From Hyparrhenia diplandra (Eukaryota > Streptophyta > Magnoliopsida > Poales > Poaceae), in the NCBI GenBank assembly GCA_015847255.1, contig JADLZK010001918.1, forward strand, positions 1,984,001 to 2,048,000: a DNA stretch of 64,000 bases, given 5' to 3'. Below, one piece after another: positions 14,003-25,147 of this stretch; the first letter of the stretch is position 1, and every line of letters starts with the position of its first letter. The notes under the pieces are model-generated. The model saw nothing but the letters and a program-made list of their open reading frames with translations, ran no database searches and was not told where the DNA came from. A program made the translations under genes and the position numbers.

Positions 14003-15260
14003 TGTTGATGGTAGTTATAGTCTTAATATATATATATGAAATATACCGTAAAACTAAGGATCAATGCTAGTAAAACATTATTATTTTTAATGATTTTTAT
14101 GAGTTTTGCTGCATACACGAGATATTGGGAAAAATAAAAAAAATTTGAAAAGAGGAGAAAATGAGAAAGAGTAAGAAAAGGACCGAATCAAAGGCAATAA
14201 TATAAATTCTAGGGACCTAAATGATGAAAGAAGACAGCTCGCACAAGGCAGTGGCCCACCCGTGGCCAAGTAGGCAGGGTGGGTGGCCCGCCTGCGGAGG
14301 CCGGGTGGCTCGCCACGAAGGATCCACATGTCCCCGCTTCTCGAACCTTCCCACAACCAACCTAGAGATCCAATCTAAGCCGCCCAATCAAGTCGGGCTT
14401 TGATCCAAGGGCCGAGATTCATCCTGTGAGGCTAGAGCTCACCCTTGAAACCCTAGATTTCATTATTTAGAATTCATAGTTCATTCAGTCTAGATCCATT
14501 GTAATTAGAGAGAGAGATTAGTACTAGGGTTTTTAGAGATTAGAGGATTAGAGAGCTCTAGTTCTTCGAGAGATTAGAGTATTACACAATCTATTAGAGA
14601 TTCAAGGAAGAGTTCGAGCGTTGGCTCAGGATTTTAGATCTGTCATACTTGGAGATTCGTAATAAATTTATCTCGAAGTTCTCATTATGATTATGCTTTA
14701 TTTTATAATATTATTCGTTGTTATGTTCTTAGTATGTACTAGTTTGATATTTGATATAGCTCTGGTTATTGATTATTATATGCATGAGATCGTGGATGCT
14801 TTTAGCTCTATTCTCGAGAGGGTTAAGTCATAAGTTATATGTAAGCATGGTGCTTAGATATAAGTTATTTGTAGATGCCCGCTATTTGCCGGGTCATGGG
14901 GTAGATCGTGAGGGTGATAGCCCTGATTGAGTCTTCTATAATCCCCCCCGCATATAGTGAATGGTAGGACGTGGTCGCGTCGGAGGCTAGTTCATTTCAT
15001 AATAAATCCTCCTTAGCTGATGTTCCTCTTGCCATATGATTATGATTTGGTGTGCTATAGATGAGAGTATTTTACCCGCTATGCTTAGACTTAATGATTG
15101 GTAGTTATTTAGAAGTCTTTTACTCATAGAGTAGTTATGATTGCCTTTACCATTTTAGTTGAGTCTCTATATCTCTCTGTCTCATGGAATACCCTAGTTA
15201 TCCTAGTTATCATTATTACCTTTTATTATCATTTATTATCTTTAGTATTTATTATTGATA

Positions 15261-15301
<41 letters not shown>

Positions 15302-15649
15302 TATTATCTTTTATCTTTTATTTACCCCTCAAGCTAAAGTATTGGAATGATTGATTTATTATAAGTAGTTATAGTATAGATTTATTTTGAGCCTTATGAA
15401 TGTTGTCTCGTAGTCCTTCTCTTGGGAAAATATAAATTATGATTCCCTGGAATACTCTAGGTGAAGTGCTACAATGGTATAGAGTTTATTTTTCAGAGTT
15501 ATATCTGTGTGCTTGCGGATATAAAAATTATTTTATATATGTGACGAGTAAGTGTAGATTTATTTTATACCAAGTGTTTCTAAAGGCCGTTGCGAGAGTT
15601 AGGTTTTATTTACCTATCCATATAGCGACGATGTTTAGAAATGCCAACA
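14003..15649 (+). repeat. 5' LTR of the plus-strand gypsy element
   Basis: It starts TGTTGATGGTAGTTATAGTC and ends ATGCCAACA. It includes an (ATT)n tract at about 15,264-15,303. Compared with the 3' LTR it lacks the stretch that holds the TATA box (at about 14,433), and the G-box palindrome is degraded near 14,320, so this LTR has probably lost promoter function. Confidence 0.9.
15264..15303. repeat. (ATT)n microsatellite inside the LTR
   Basis: About 12 uninterrupted TTA/ATT units. The matching place in the 3' LTR (about 26,405-26,425) has only about five, so the tract has changed length since insertion. Confidence 0.9.
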
Positions 15650-15657
15650 AGCATTTC

Positions 15658-15676
15658 TCGGCGCCGTTGTTGAGGA
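15658..15676 (+). promoter_or_regulatory. Primer-binding site, tRNA-Asp type (mutated)
   Basis: Eight bases after the LTR the sequence GGCGCCGTTG followed by TTGAGGA resembles the complement of the tRNA-Asp 3' end, with about three mismatches. Many plant gypsy elements prime minus-strand synthesis there. Confidence 0.75.
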
Positions 15677-15843
15677 AGGAAGAGTAAATATGGCTCTAGA
15701 ATAATAAACACTTATAAATAAATCATAACCTTTGCTTTTAGCGAGTAATTACCCTTGTTTTATTTTTCTTTTTATTTATTTCAGGTAAGATCGTATTTGG
15801 TTGTGGATCATCAGTTTTCTCATCAATTTATTATCATCTAGAT

Positions 15844-17042
15844 TTGAAGAAGAGTTTTGAAGTCGGTCTATTAAAGTTATGGCAAACAAGACTCGCAGAT
15901 GAATTCTCAGCTCCTAGCATTGAGAATATTCGTGTAGGACCAACGTTGAACATCAAGGAAGACTTTGAGTTGAAGTCAAGCCTCATCAACCTGATTCAAA
16001 CTATCACATTTAGTGGGAAGTTACATGAAGATGCCACCACACATCTGCGCAGAACTTTCTCGAGATTTGTAGCACCATCGTCATCAAGAATATTCTACAA
16101 GACATCATATTACTCGTTTGTTCCCATTCTCGTTGGAGGGATGAGCGAATCATTGGTTCTACATGAGCAAGGAGTGATTCACTACTTGGGCATTATGTGT
16201 TGAAGCATTTTTGGAGAAGTACTTTCCAGCCAAGAAGACTAACATGATGAGAGGTAGAATCACAACATTCCAGCAGCTAAAAGGAGAACCTATTCCAGAT
16301 GTATGGGAGAGCTTTCAAGACTATATTCAAGATTGCCCCATCATGGAATGGAAGAATGGTTACTCATACAGACCTTCTTCTATGGATTAATTAGAAGATC
16401 ACAAGAATAATTAGATGCTACTGGCTGGAGGATCATTTATGTCCCTCACCCTTGAAGAAGCTCAAGAAATCATGGAGAGGATATCAGAAAATCATGGATG
16501 GACATCATACAACATTCAACCATGCCATGAAAGAGAAGCAATACCGTAAGAAGTATGTGCCCTATCTACTAAGATGGATGTGCTATTGGATCGGCTCGAG
16601 CAGAGAGCAAATTACAAAAGAGATAGACAATCCATTCAAGATGCATACACTGCACAGAATCAGAAAAGAAAGTGTTTAGAAACCCCTGAATCTAAAGATC
16701 TTAATATTATCGGCTCACAATAAAAGGATCAAGGAGGGATTCAACCAAAATCAACTAACCAAGGTAAGTACCAAGGTGAGTATAAAACCAAACAACCTCC
16801 TTTTGAGAGAGTTAATTTTGTAATAATCTAGAGTTAATGAGATGGTTAATAAGAAGCTTGCCGCTAATGATAAGATGTTAGAAAATATTAATGAGAAGTT
16901 AGATCAGTTTTCGTCCGCTTTTCAAGATCGGGATGTTTTTAACAAAAATATAAAATCACAAGTATTATATTTATTTGCTAGATTGCTCAAGTTGCTACTA
17001 ACCCCGGAGCAGGTTCATAATATCACTACAAGGGGGAGGTAA
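15844..17042 (+). pseudogene. gag of the plus-strand gypsy element (broken)
   Basis: The protein begins near 15,880 (MANKTRR), and the frame from 15,844 to 16,203 reads SAPSIENIRVGP, SSLINLIQTITFSGKLHEDA, typical of the capsid N-terminus in plant gypsy elements. Next, in other frames, come EKYFPAKK, TFQQLKGEPIPDVWESF (about 16,210-16,330), the CPIMEW block, and LEEAQEIMERISENHGW (about 16,450-16,500). The last piece (16,842-17,042) is helical, with NEKLDQFSSAFQDRD. Several shifts and stops separate the parts. Product would form the particle shell. Confidence 0.82.
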
Positions 17043-17099
17043 AGCTACTCATGACCCACCTTATCCCAAGGGGGGCACGAAGACCCCGATTATAGAAAA

Positions 17100-17965
17100 A
17101 AGTAAGTAGAAGAGGAAAAAGGTGAGTCAGAAGCAGAAGAAACTACACCACAAGAACATAAGTTGCAGCATGATTATCATGATACACCAATCCTACCATT
17201 TCCACGAAGAAATAGAAGAGCCAAAACTGATGAATAATTTAGTAAGTTCATGGAAGTAATCAAGAAGCTATATATCAATGTTCCGTTGATGGATGCCATG
17301 CAAGTGCCTACTTATGCAAAATATCTTCGAGACATCCTCAACAATAAAAGGCCACTACCTACCACTGAAGTTATCAAGCTGACATAGGAGTGTAGTGTAG
17401 CCATTCTAAACATAGTACCAGTCAAGAAGAAAGATCTTGGACATCCTACTATTGAATGCTCGATCGGAAGCCATATTTTTGAGAATGCATTATGTGATCT
17501 TGGAGCAAGTGTCAGTGTCATGCCAAAGACAGTTTTTGATAAGCTCAACTTCTCGACGCTTACACCCACCTCAATATGCTTAGAACTAGTAGATCAATCA
17601 ATTCGTTATCCTGTGGGGATAGCTGAGAATATTCCAGTAAAAATCTGAAGTTTCTTCGTCCCAGTAGACTTTGTGGTGCTTGACATGCAAGAAGACATAC
17701 GAGACACCACTCATATTTGGAAGACCTCTCATCGAGTACACTCAATGCTCACATTGACGTTGGAGTTGGAGAAACAAAGTTCATAATTAATGGGAAAGAA
17801 GATAAGCTCGCTTTCATGCCATGACCGAACCAAGCCTCATTAATAGAAGATAAAGAAGAACACGAGTTAGATATCTCATCTCTGGGATAAGAAGGTGGAC
17901 TTGATCAGCTAAATATATCCACATCAGAGGACACAAATATTCCAAACTCTCCATTAAAAAGGTAA
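17100..17965 (+). pseudogene. Retropepsin region of the plus-strand gypsy element (broken)
   Basis: It contains ILPFPRRNRRAKTDE (linker), MDAMQVPTYAKYLRDIL, then an in-frame TAG after VIKLT near 17,385, and IECSIGSHIFENALCDLGASVSVMP. The catalytic DLGAS is intact at 17,496-17,510, in contrast to the minus-strand copy. TVFDKLNFSTLTPTS and the flap-side region follow. A shift occurs near 17,650. The minus-strand ORFs over this stretch are shadows. Confidence 0.85.
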
Positions 17966-18675
17966 TTCCGTAAGAATTCCCGTTTTAAATTCTTTACATT
18001 ATAATTATTTATTTCTTGTCAAAATATTTTTGGAAATTATATAAAAAGAGTTTTTTCATAGCTTAATATTTTCTAGCCCCATATAAATAGGATTTACAAA
18101 GGTGTTAAAACCCCGGTAAGTAATATTTACTTTGGAGGTAAAAAATACAAAAATACTGTCATTGGAATTCTTTTTTTTTTTCATAGGTCTATAAAAATAA
18201 TTTTGTTATACAATATTTTTGTGGGGTATTATACGGTATAAATACAGGAACACATGGGACCCACTTGTCATACACCATCACTCCCACCTACCACACCTTT
18301 TGTCTTTTTCATTTATTCCACTCTCTCACTCAACCCACACTCACATGGCACCATTCTGGACAAAGTTGGATGGCTAGTAGTGATTAATGGAGCAAGGACA
18401 TGGCGGAGGAGCATCTCAAGGAGGCAGGGCACTTTTTGCCACTAGCCTTTGGGCCGGGTGGCCTACATGGCCAGGCCGGGCGGCCTCCCCGTCCCCTCCT
18501 CTCTCCTCCATTCTTCGCTCACCCCTCATTCACTTCGTTCTCAACTCCGTAAACCTCTCTAACCACCCCTGTAACCGAGCACAAGTTCGTGAACCACTTT
18601 GAGCCATTTTGGAGAAAAGATTAAGGGAAGTGAAGGTGGAGTAAAAGATCTTTGATTATTTTCTCTCTTTCAAAA
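17966..18675 (+). other. Spacer between protease and third ORF (plus element)
   Basis: AT-rich non-coding DNA with a GC-rich island (18,380-18,520). It aligns with 11,767-12,398. The short ORFs over the island are not family-like. Confidence 0.5.
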
Positions 18676-20350
18676 GAAGAAACCATGAAAGGTTGGAAGA
18701 ACACACTCTCATCCATGGTTAGAATAAGGAGTAGATCAAGAGCAAATTCATTCCAAGGAAACTACGAGATGGACCTTGATTCACCATCACCTTCGATTGG
18801 AGGATCTTCATCCCATCCACCCCAAGGTGAAACTCTTTCTCTCTTGAACTTTGAAGATATTCATTTAGAGACTAGAGAGGAGAAAGCTAGATATAGAAAT
18901 ATTAAGGACAAGGAGTTTGCCTTGACACCTATTCTTGACCCTGAGTTACTTGCTTCTACCAAGATGGATGTAGAATTTCAACAAGTTTTTAGAAGCGTAG
19001 GTTGGGGAGATGCTTGGGAAATAAATGAAAGAGGGTGTAGATTGCTTACTATTGAATTTTTGTGCACCCTAGAGATATTGAGTCATGGAGTATCTTTTAG
19101 AATGTTTAATAAGACATATTCTATGAATTGGATGCAACTTAGTAGCTTACTTGGTTTTCCTGAAGCTTGCCATGTTGATATTGATCATGCTTTGAGAGAC
19201 TTTGATAGAGCTAGTTTTTTGGTTAGATATATCTGGTTTGGTGCTAGGAAGAAATCCTTGCACGGATGAAATTCATAATCCTACTTTGAGGTTTTTGCAT
19301 AGATAGATGACAATAACTTTCTTTCCTAGAGAAGAGCTTAGAACCGCTAGAATAGAGGAGTTAAAGTTGTTGTATGCCATGATTAGAAAGATTAAAGTGT
19401 CTCCTATTAAGTTTATTGTTGATTATTGGATTGCATTTCCTAGTCTGAAGAGAGGAAAGATTTCTTGCACTTCATGGATCACTCGTATTGCTAACAATCT
19501 TGGTTTATTGCAAAATGGTAACATTGAATATATTGATGAACCTCATTTTGTTGGTGGTTATTTATTTTTCCATCATGCTCATTTGATTAAAAGGAAGGGA
19601 GATAAATTTGCCATGATTTATAAGGGTTGTGCTAATGAATATGAATTACCAGAACCATCTTTGGGGCTGTATGTGGTGGATAGTTTTGTTTTTGATTTGC
19701 AGAAGCAAGGACCAGCCTTTGGGAGAAGCTCATCTAGGCGTACAAGGAACCCACAGCCTCACTATCAGGAACCTATTCTAGTTACTCCAGCTTACAGAGA
19801 ATTTTATGGTTTTGAGCAACCTAGACCATCAAGACCATATGGAGTAGAAAGAGGAGAATGGCCATCACCCCATCGATCAGAAACATCTACAGAAGCTTCT
19901 TGGGGAGGCCAAGGTCAATCATGGGGGCACGGACACTTTGGTGAATACCAAGGACAAGAACATGAGGAAACTAGTAACATGTGAGGGAGGACGTATGTCA
20001 TTCTCTACAAACACCCCATATGAGCAAAATATCCCAGGACCATTCCCATTCCACTAGCAAAGCAACCACAGCCTATTCCCTTTGCACCACCACCCTTTGA
20101 GCCTTATCGCCAAAGATCCACTTCAATTACACTCACCGGGAGCCACCACCAGGGGAGAAAATGTAGGTGAGATTTTAACTAACTTTGGTACTGGATTGAT
20201 AATCTTGAGACAGACAGCAGGAGTTGCAAAATAGTGTGCGGCAATTAGGAGAAGAAAATCAAAGATTTTATGAGGAGAGCCGAATGAACGGACATATTTA
20301 TTTGATGGCTTGCACATTACACCACCGCCACCACCTCGATGGTGATCATC
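18676..20350 (+). pseudogene. ATHILA ORF-1-like protein of the plus-strand gypsy element
   Basis: The best preserved copy of the third ORF. It starts MKGWKNTLSSMVRIRSRSRA at 18,676 and stays open to 19,269: acidic linker MDLDSPSPSIGGSSS, then VEFQQVFRSVGWGDAWEINE, EFLCTLEILS, FRMFNKTYSMNWMQLSSLLGF, CHVDIDHALRDFDRASF. After one frameshift near 19,240-19,310 it is open again to 19,984: TITFFPREELRTAR, CTSWITRIANNLGLLQ, then a low-complexity Ser/Arg/Pro/Gly tail. Weak coding to about 20,350 matches the coiled-coil end of the other copy. A single shift and one tail stop are the main defects. Function unknown; nucleic-acid binding by the basic start is a guess. Confidence 0.75.
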
Positions 20351-21207
20351 GGCTAGCTTGGGGAGGACCCCATTTCAGGTAAGTTTTCTTTACTTATGTT
20401 GTTTTTATGCAAGTTTGTTTATCTATGTGTTTTTATAAGAAAAACCGTAAAAATATGAAAAACCAGAAAACCCAATAAAAATTAGTTGGTAGATTTTCTT
20501 TTCAAGCGTGATAAAATGAAAACTCAAAAATAGAGTGTGTAATATAAGTTTGCTTTATTCAGTTTGTTTTGGTTTGCTTTTTTAATGTGTTATCTTGTTT
20601 TTAGGAGTCTTTGTATATAAGTAGAATCTTATATTTTAAAGCATGCTCAACTTTTCAATGTCTAGTGTTTAAATTTGAATTCTTCTATGGGTTGTATGAA
20701 TTAATTTGACATGAAAATTTGCTCTACACTTTGAAACCCGTGGGATGCACATGCTTGATCTTTATCTAGGTGATTGACGGATATGATATGAGATAGTTTG
20801 AGCTGCTGTTTATCTTATTCTAAATAAGACTAGATTTCTGGAGATTTATCTTTTGAAAATTTGAAAATTTTCATGATGATGAGATTCTACATGACAGAGT
20901 GTTAAATTCCTACTAGAGCCAAATATTTGATTTTTAGATTAGGAAAACCTCCAGTCACATATCTTTCGCTTGCTTATATTTGAGTTGGTCAATCCTTGTT
21001 GTATACCTTATGAGAGGTTTGTCATACTTTTTAAAATCAAGATCACAAACACACACTCCATCATCCACTTGTATATATACATCTTTTGTGTTATTCCTAC
21101 ACCGGGAGTATGCATCCATATATTTTCATTCCATCCACCTAAAAATGTGTTATTCTCCTACACTAGGAGAACACACTCCAAAAATATTTCTTTTAGGTTT
21201 CTGTAAA
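20351..21207 (+). other. 3' untranslated region of the plus-strand gypsy element, part 1
   Basis: AT-rich, non-coding, aligns in reverse with about 9,220-10,030. It is interrupted at 21,208 by a solo LTR and resumes at 24,153. Confidence 0.7.
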
Positions 21208-21753
21208 TGTAACACCCCAAATTTTGCAATTTTTGAAAATAGGATAAAATGATTTAATTATGCACTTTTGTGAGCATTCCAATTTAGGTAAATAATAAAT
21301 TTTGGGAAATTAAAATAAAATATAAGGTATAGATACATGATTGGGCACTCATGCCGCTTTGCATTTATTTTATTTTTTGTAATGAGTGCTTGTTTCAAAA
21401 GTTCAGAAAAGGATTTCAAAAGCTTTTGAAATTGGCTTTGAAATGAAATTTTATAAAAGAAAAAGCATTTCCTTTTCCCTCCTTGGCTTTTGGCCCATCC
21501 CAAATTCAGCATACAGATGGCGAGGCAAAGACCATCAAGCCCGGCCGGTCTCGCTCTTCCCGCTCACGCCCGCATGGAGCCTTTGGGCCTGGGATTGGCT
21601 AGCCCAATGAAAGCGGAAGAAGAAGGCCGCTCCCGCCCGACCGACCGCCACATGGGTCCCGCCGTGAACGAGGTCATCCCCTTCCTCCGGATCTCGCGGG
21701 GCGACGCCGCCGCCGATCCACCTCGGCACGCACACCGATGATCCCCCAGCGGC

Positions 21754-21762
21754 CTATAAAGA
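21754..21762 (+). promoter_or_regulatory. TATA box of the solo LTR
   Basis: CTATAAAGA in the GC-rich part, followed about 30 bp later by the likely transcribed region. Placement matches the TATA box at 30,159 in the outer LTR. Confidence 0.5.
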
Positions 21763-22803
21763 TAGGCGTGTGCCCTGCGTCCCCCTTGGAACCTTTAGAG
21801 CCAGCCGCGCGCTCCGGTGCCTTAAACCTCCACCCTAATCGCCGCCAGCTCCGCGCCGCGCCGCCGCGTCTCAACCGCTAGCGCCCGCGGCCGATGGAGC
21901 GCATCGCGTTCGCGTTAGCGAAGCTTCACGCGGGCTGGTGTGACCCGTTCCGTGTCGGCGCGTGTACCGCCACCCGACTCGACTCGCGGAGCCCGCCGTC
22001 CCCCCGAGCGCCACCGTGACTAAGGCCCGCCGGTGACCAAGTCGCCGAGATCCGTCCGGCCGTCCGACCGGATCGGGACGATCCATATCTAATTACCCGG
22101 TCAACCCCGGGTCAGCCTCGTCGCTAGCCCACCACGTGGTGCCCACGCATGCACCACGCCGCCATCGTGTACGCCCTGCCACCGCCACGCCGCCGCCACG
22201 CAGTGCATCGACCGAAGTCGGGTCTGTCAACGTAATCGTCCCACGCCAGTTTTTGCGTAAAAGCCCTTGTGGTTTCTAGTTTTTCAACCGAGGTCCTATC
22301 CGGTTCAAAAGTAATTAAAGAAAAGCCCCTCGACTTGTCGGTTTTGCGAGTTAGCCCTCGGTGGTTACGGTTAATCACGATCTAACCCCCATTTCGCGAG
22401 AAGTGTCCCTAGAACCGTTTTTGGCCATAACTTGCACGTTTTAAACCGTTTTTGACCCGTTCAAGTTGCATTAGGTTCGTAACGACGTAAACTTCGCGTT
22501 AGCAGTGATGTTAACCGTGTTTTGAACTTTTTAAATTCAAAGTTTGATTTAAATTGTTTTACTAGAGTAAATCTTGTTTAATTCGTATCTTTCACGTTCT
22601 AGCTCCGATTTTCATGATCTACTTGGCGTCAGGTGTGATCGTAGTGAGACGTAGATTTGTTTTATAAACCTTTTATCTTGTTTTCATAATGTTGGTGTAA
22701 TGTTCTAATATAGTTCTTTTGTTGCTTCGTGTATGATTTCTCGGATGCTTGTGTGGTGGTTTATGACGATGTTCAGTCAGTGAGTTTTACGTTGGTGGCC
22801 TAG

Positions 22804-22926
22804 AAGATGAAGTTGGTGATCAAGTAGACGGTGAGCAGTTCGTGGAAGATCAGGAATTATTTGAAGACCAGGATCCTCAGGAGTTCTTTGAAGAATTGAA
22901 TAAGAAGGAATCTAAGTTTGAGGCAA
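22804..22926 (+). other. Candidate cassette exon in the solo LTR (acidic peptide)
   Basis: A 123-nt segment (41 codons) between a TAG acceptor and an A|GTATAG donor. Read in phase, about 40 percent of residues are Asp or Glu (for example VEDQELFEDQDPQEFFEEL). A segment of the same kind, phase and position relative to the promoter occurs at 32,103-32,171. Splicing is inferred only. Confidence 0.35.
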
Positions 22927-24152
22927 GTATAGCATGGGACTATCCTTGTTACCTATACACTTTATAATCATGATTCATATGCATGTGTCCACCTTGACAA
23001 ACATAGAGATTATAACATAGTTATTGTTATCTTGTACCTTGTTGCCTATGGGGATTGTTTGCATATGGGTAGTATTTTGCTAGTGCTCAACTTAAATAAA
23101 CATGATCTAATGTTGACTATGATTTATACAATGGTTTGTATGAGATTGTGTTTACCAACCTAGACCATAGGGCAAGAGCTCATGCTTTTACATGATGCAC
23201 TTGGCTCTCCATAAGGACTTATCCTTTGGCAAAAGCCGGGACTTACAAGATGCAATTTTGTGGGGGTTATATGGCTCGACTTTTAGTCGGTCAATGGACC
23301 TTTCCTATCTTGTCAGGGTTACCCTCTTGTGGCGCAAATGGGGAAGGTCGATTGTGGGGAACTCGCCAGCGGGTTGGATCCTGAGAATAACCATTGAATC
23401 CTAGCGGCTTTGACATTTTTAGAAGAACCATTGAAAGGCTTTATATGATTCTTGGTGTATTGGGCCTTGCTAACCCATGCATTTGAGAATCATGACTCAC
23501 GGTGAAAGTGTACACCTCTGCTTGAGAGTTTGATCAAACCGATATATCACCGTGCTCACGGTCACGAGCGGCGAGGAAAACTCAAGGAATAGTGATCTAT
23601 GGATGTTGAGATTGAGATAAGGTTGAGACATGGATTTAAGTTCAAGGTGACTACGATGATGACATTGAAGATGGTGATGGAGATTATGACTTGCTCTTAT
23701 TTATAATGTGGGTATATTTGGGGCTTAAGCACAACTTCTTGCTTAATTAATGATAAAATTTGACCTACTAAAATGCCAACCGCTAGCTTAAACCAAGTGT
23801 CTAGCCTTTTGAGCTTCATAACCCCATGTTATATTTCCGAAGTTCGACATGGACTCACCCTTGCAATTTCCCACTCAAACCGGGGAGAGTTGCAAGATTG
23901 CTAGAGTTTTGAAGGAGATAGGCTTGTGATCAACCCGGTCGGTTTGTCCTGTGGCGTGGAGGCTTCATCCCAAGATCGAGAAGTGTCTTTCCGTTGTTCG
24001 CGCTTTTTGAGGTTATCTTTTTTGTATGAAGTTCGTTATATATTAAGCATTATGTTTTGATATTTCCTTTAATTGTAACTATATGTGAGATTTGACTTCC
24101 CGGGCTCACATGTGGTGTGTATCCGGTTTTGTTCTTAAAACCGGGTATGACA

Positions 24153-24967
24153 ATAAATAAATGCTCCAAAGTTTTATATATATTTCTCTCTCTCTTATAT
24201 ATTGTTGTAAGAAGAAACATGGGGCTATGCAAAAAGAATTATGAAAAGAGAGTTAAAAAAGGGACAAGTGTCCAATGTGAAAACAATGGGTACTTAGATG
24301 CCTGCCTCTCTTATTCATTAAAAAAAGGAAAAAAAGAGAGAGAAAAGAAAGATAGCCCATGTTTCTTTATGTTTTCAAGTTTAAAATAAGAAAGAGTGTT
24401 TCTAAAGAAAGAAGGAGCAAAGTAGAATTAAGTTTAGCCACTATATATTCCACCATATTCCACACACACATACACCTCTTGATTTGATTGGATGACTTAA
24501 CTCTCTTTGGATCTATTGTTTGACTTACAATATATTCTTTGCAAGTATGCTATATTATTTCAGAGTGCCACTCCTATGAGCTCTACATAAGCCATATTTA
24601 GAGAGAGTGAGTGAGAAAAGAAAAGAGCTTGCTTTGAGAGAAGGCATGTCGTTCTTATTGCCTTAGAGAGGATCCAAAAATACCACATATGAGTGATTTG
24701 AGAGTGTCATGCAATGAATCTCTCGAAGTTTTATTTTAAAAACTTATAAAAACTCCGTGTATGATAGTTGAATAAAGAATTTGAGACACGGTGCTCACTT
24801 GATCGTTCTCGTCTTTCAATTACTCAAGATTTATGAGATTGCTAAAAGCTCCATGGTTGAAAAATGATGCATGAGTAAGTTTGAAAGTCAGGTTATTTTA
24901 CAATCTAGAACAGAGTTCCTGTTTAAATGCATGTGTATTTTCTTTGAAATCCTCGTTTAAATGCATG
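24153..24967 (+). other. 3' untranslated region of the plus-strand gypsy element, part 2
   Basis: Continues the sequence broken at 21,207 and aligns in reverse with about 8,490-9,210. It stops short of the polypurine tract because a foreign patch follows. Confidence 0.7.
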
Positions 24968-25143
24968 TGTACGATGTCCATCCATGATTTTCTGCTATCC
25001 TCTTTATGATATCTCGAGCTTCTTCAAGAGTGAGGGACATAAATGATCCTCCATCGGTGGCATCTAGTTGTTCTTGTGATCTTCTAATTAATCCGTGGAA
25101 AAACGTTTGTATGAGTAACCATTCTTCCATTCCATGATGTGGG
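24968..25143 (+). repeat. Copied patch of gag sequence in front of the 3' LTR
   Basis: This 176-bp stretch matches 13,823-13,998 (about 6 differences by eye). That stretch is minus-strand gag lying outside the element, in front of the 5' LTR. It replaces the native sequence expected here. The last bases before the LTR (GGAGCT) are still those of the native polypurine tract. Confidence 0.8.
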
Positions 25144-25147
25144 AGCT

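Larger units (their letters stand above)
21208..24152 (+). mobile_element. Solo LTR of another Ty3/gypsy family
   Basis: It starts TGTAACACCCCAAATTTTGC and ends AACCGGGTATGACA, the TG...CA ends of a 2.9-kb LTR. The flanks GTAAA (21,203-21,207) and ATAAA (24,153-24,157) are an imperfect target duplication. The interrupted sequence can be recognised in the sister element at about 9,200-9,230. A GC-rich promoter part (21,530-22,250) is followed by AT-rich DNA. No internal domain remains, so it is a solo LTR formed by LTR-LTR recombination or a lone fragment. Confidence 0.8.

Noticed and set aside
15137..15337. Ile-rich membrane-like ORF
   Set aside because: It is a translation of AT-rich LTR DNA with an ATT repeat; similar frames at 26,206 and 27,746 are the same LTR region in other copies.
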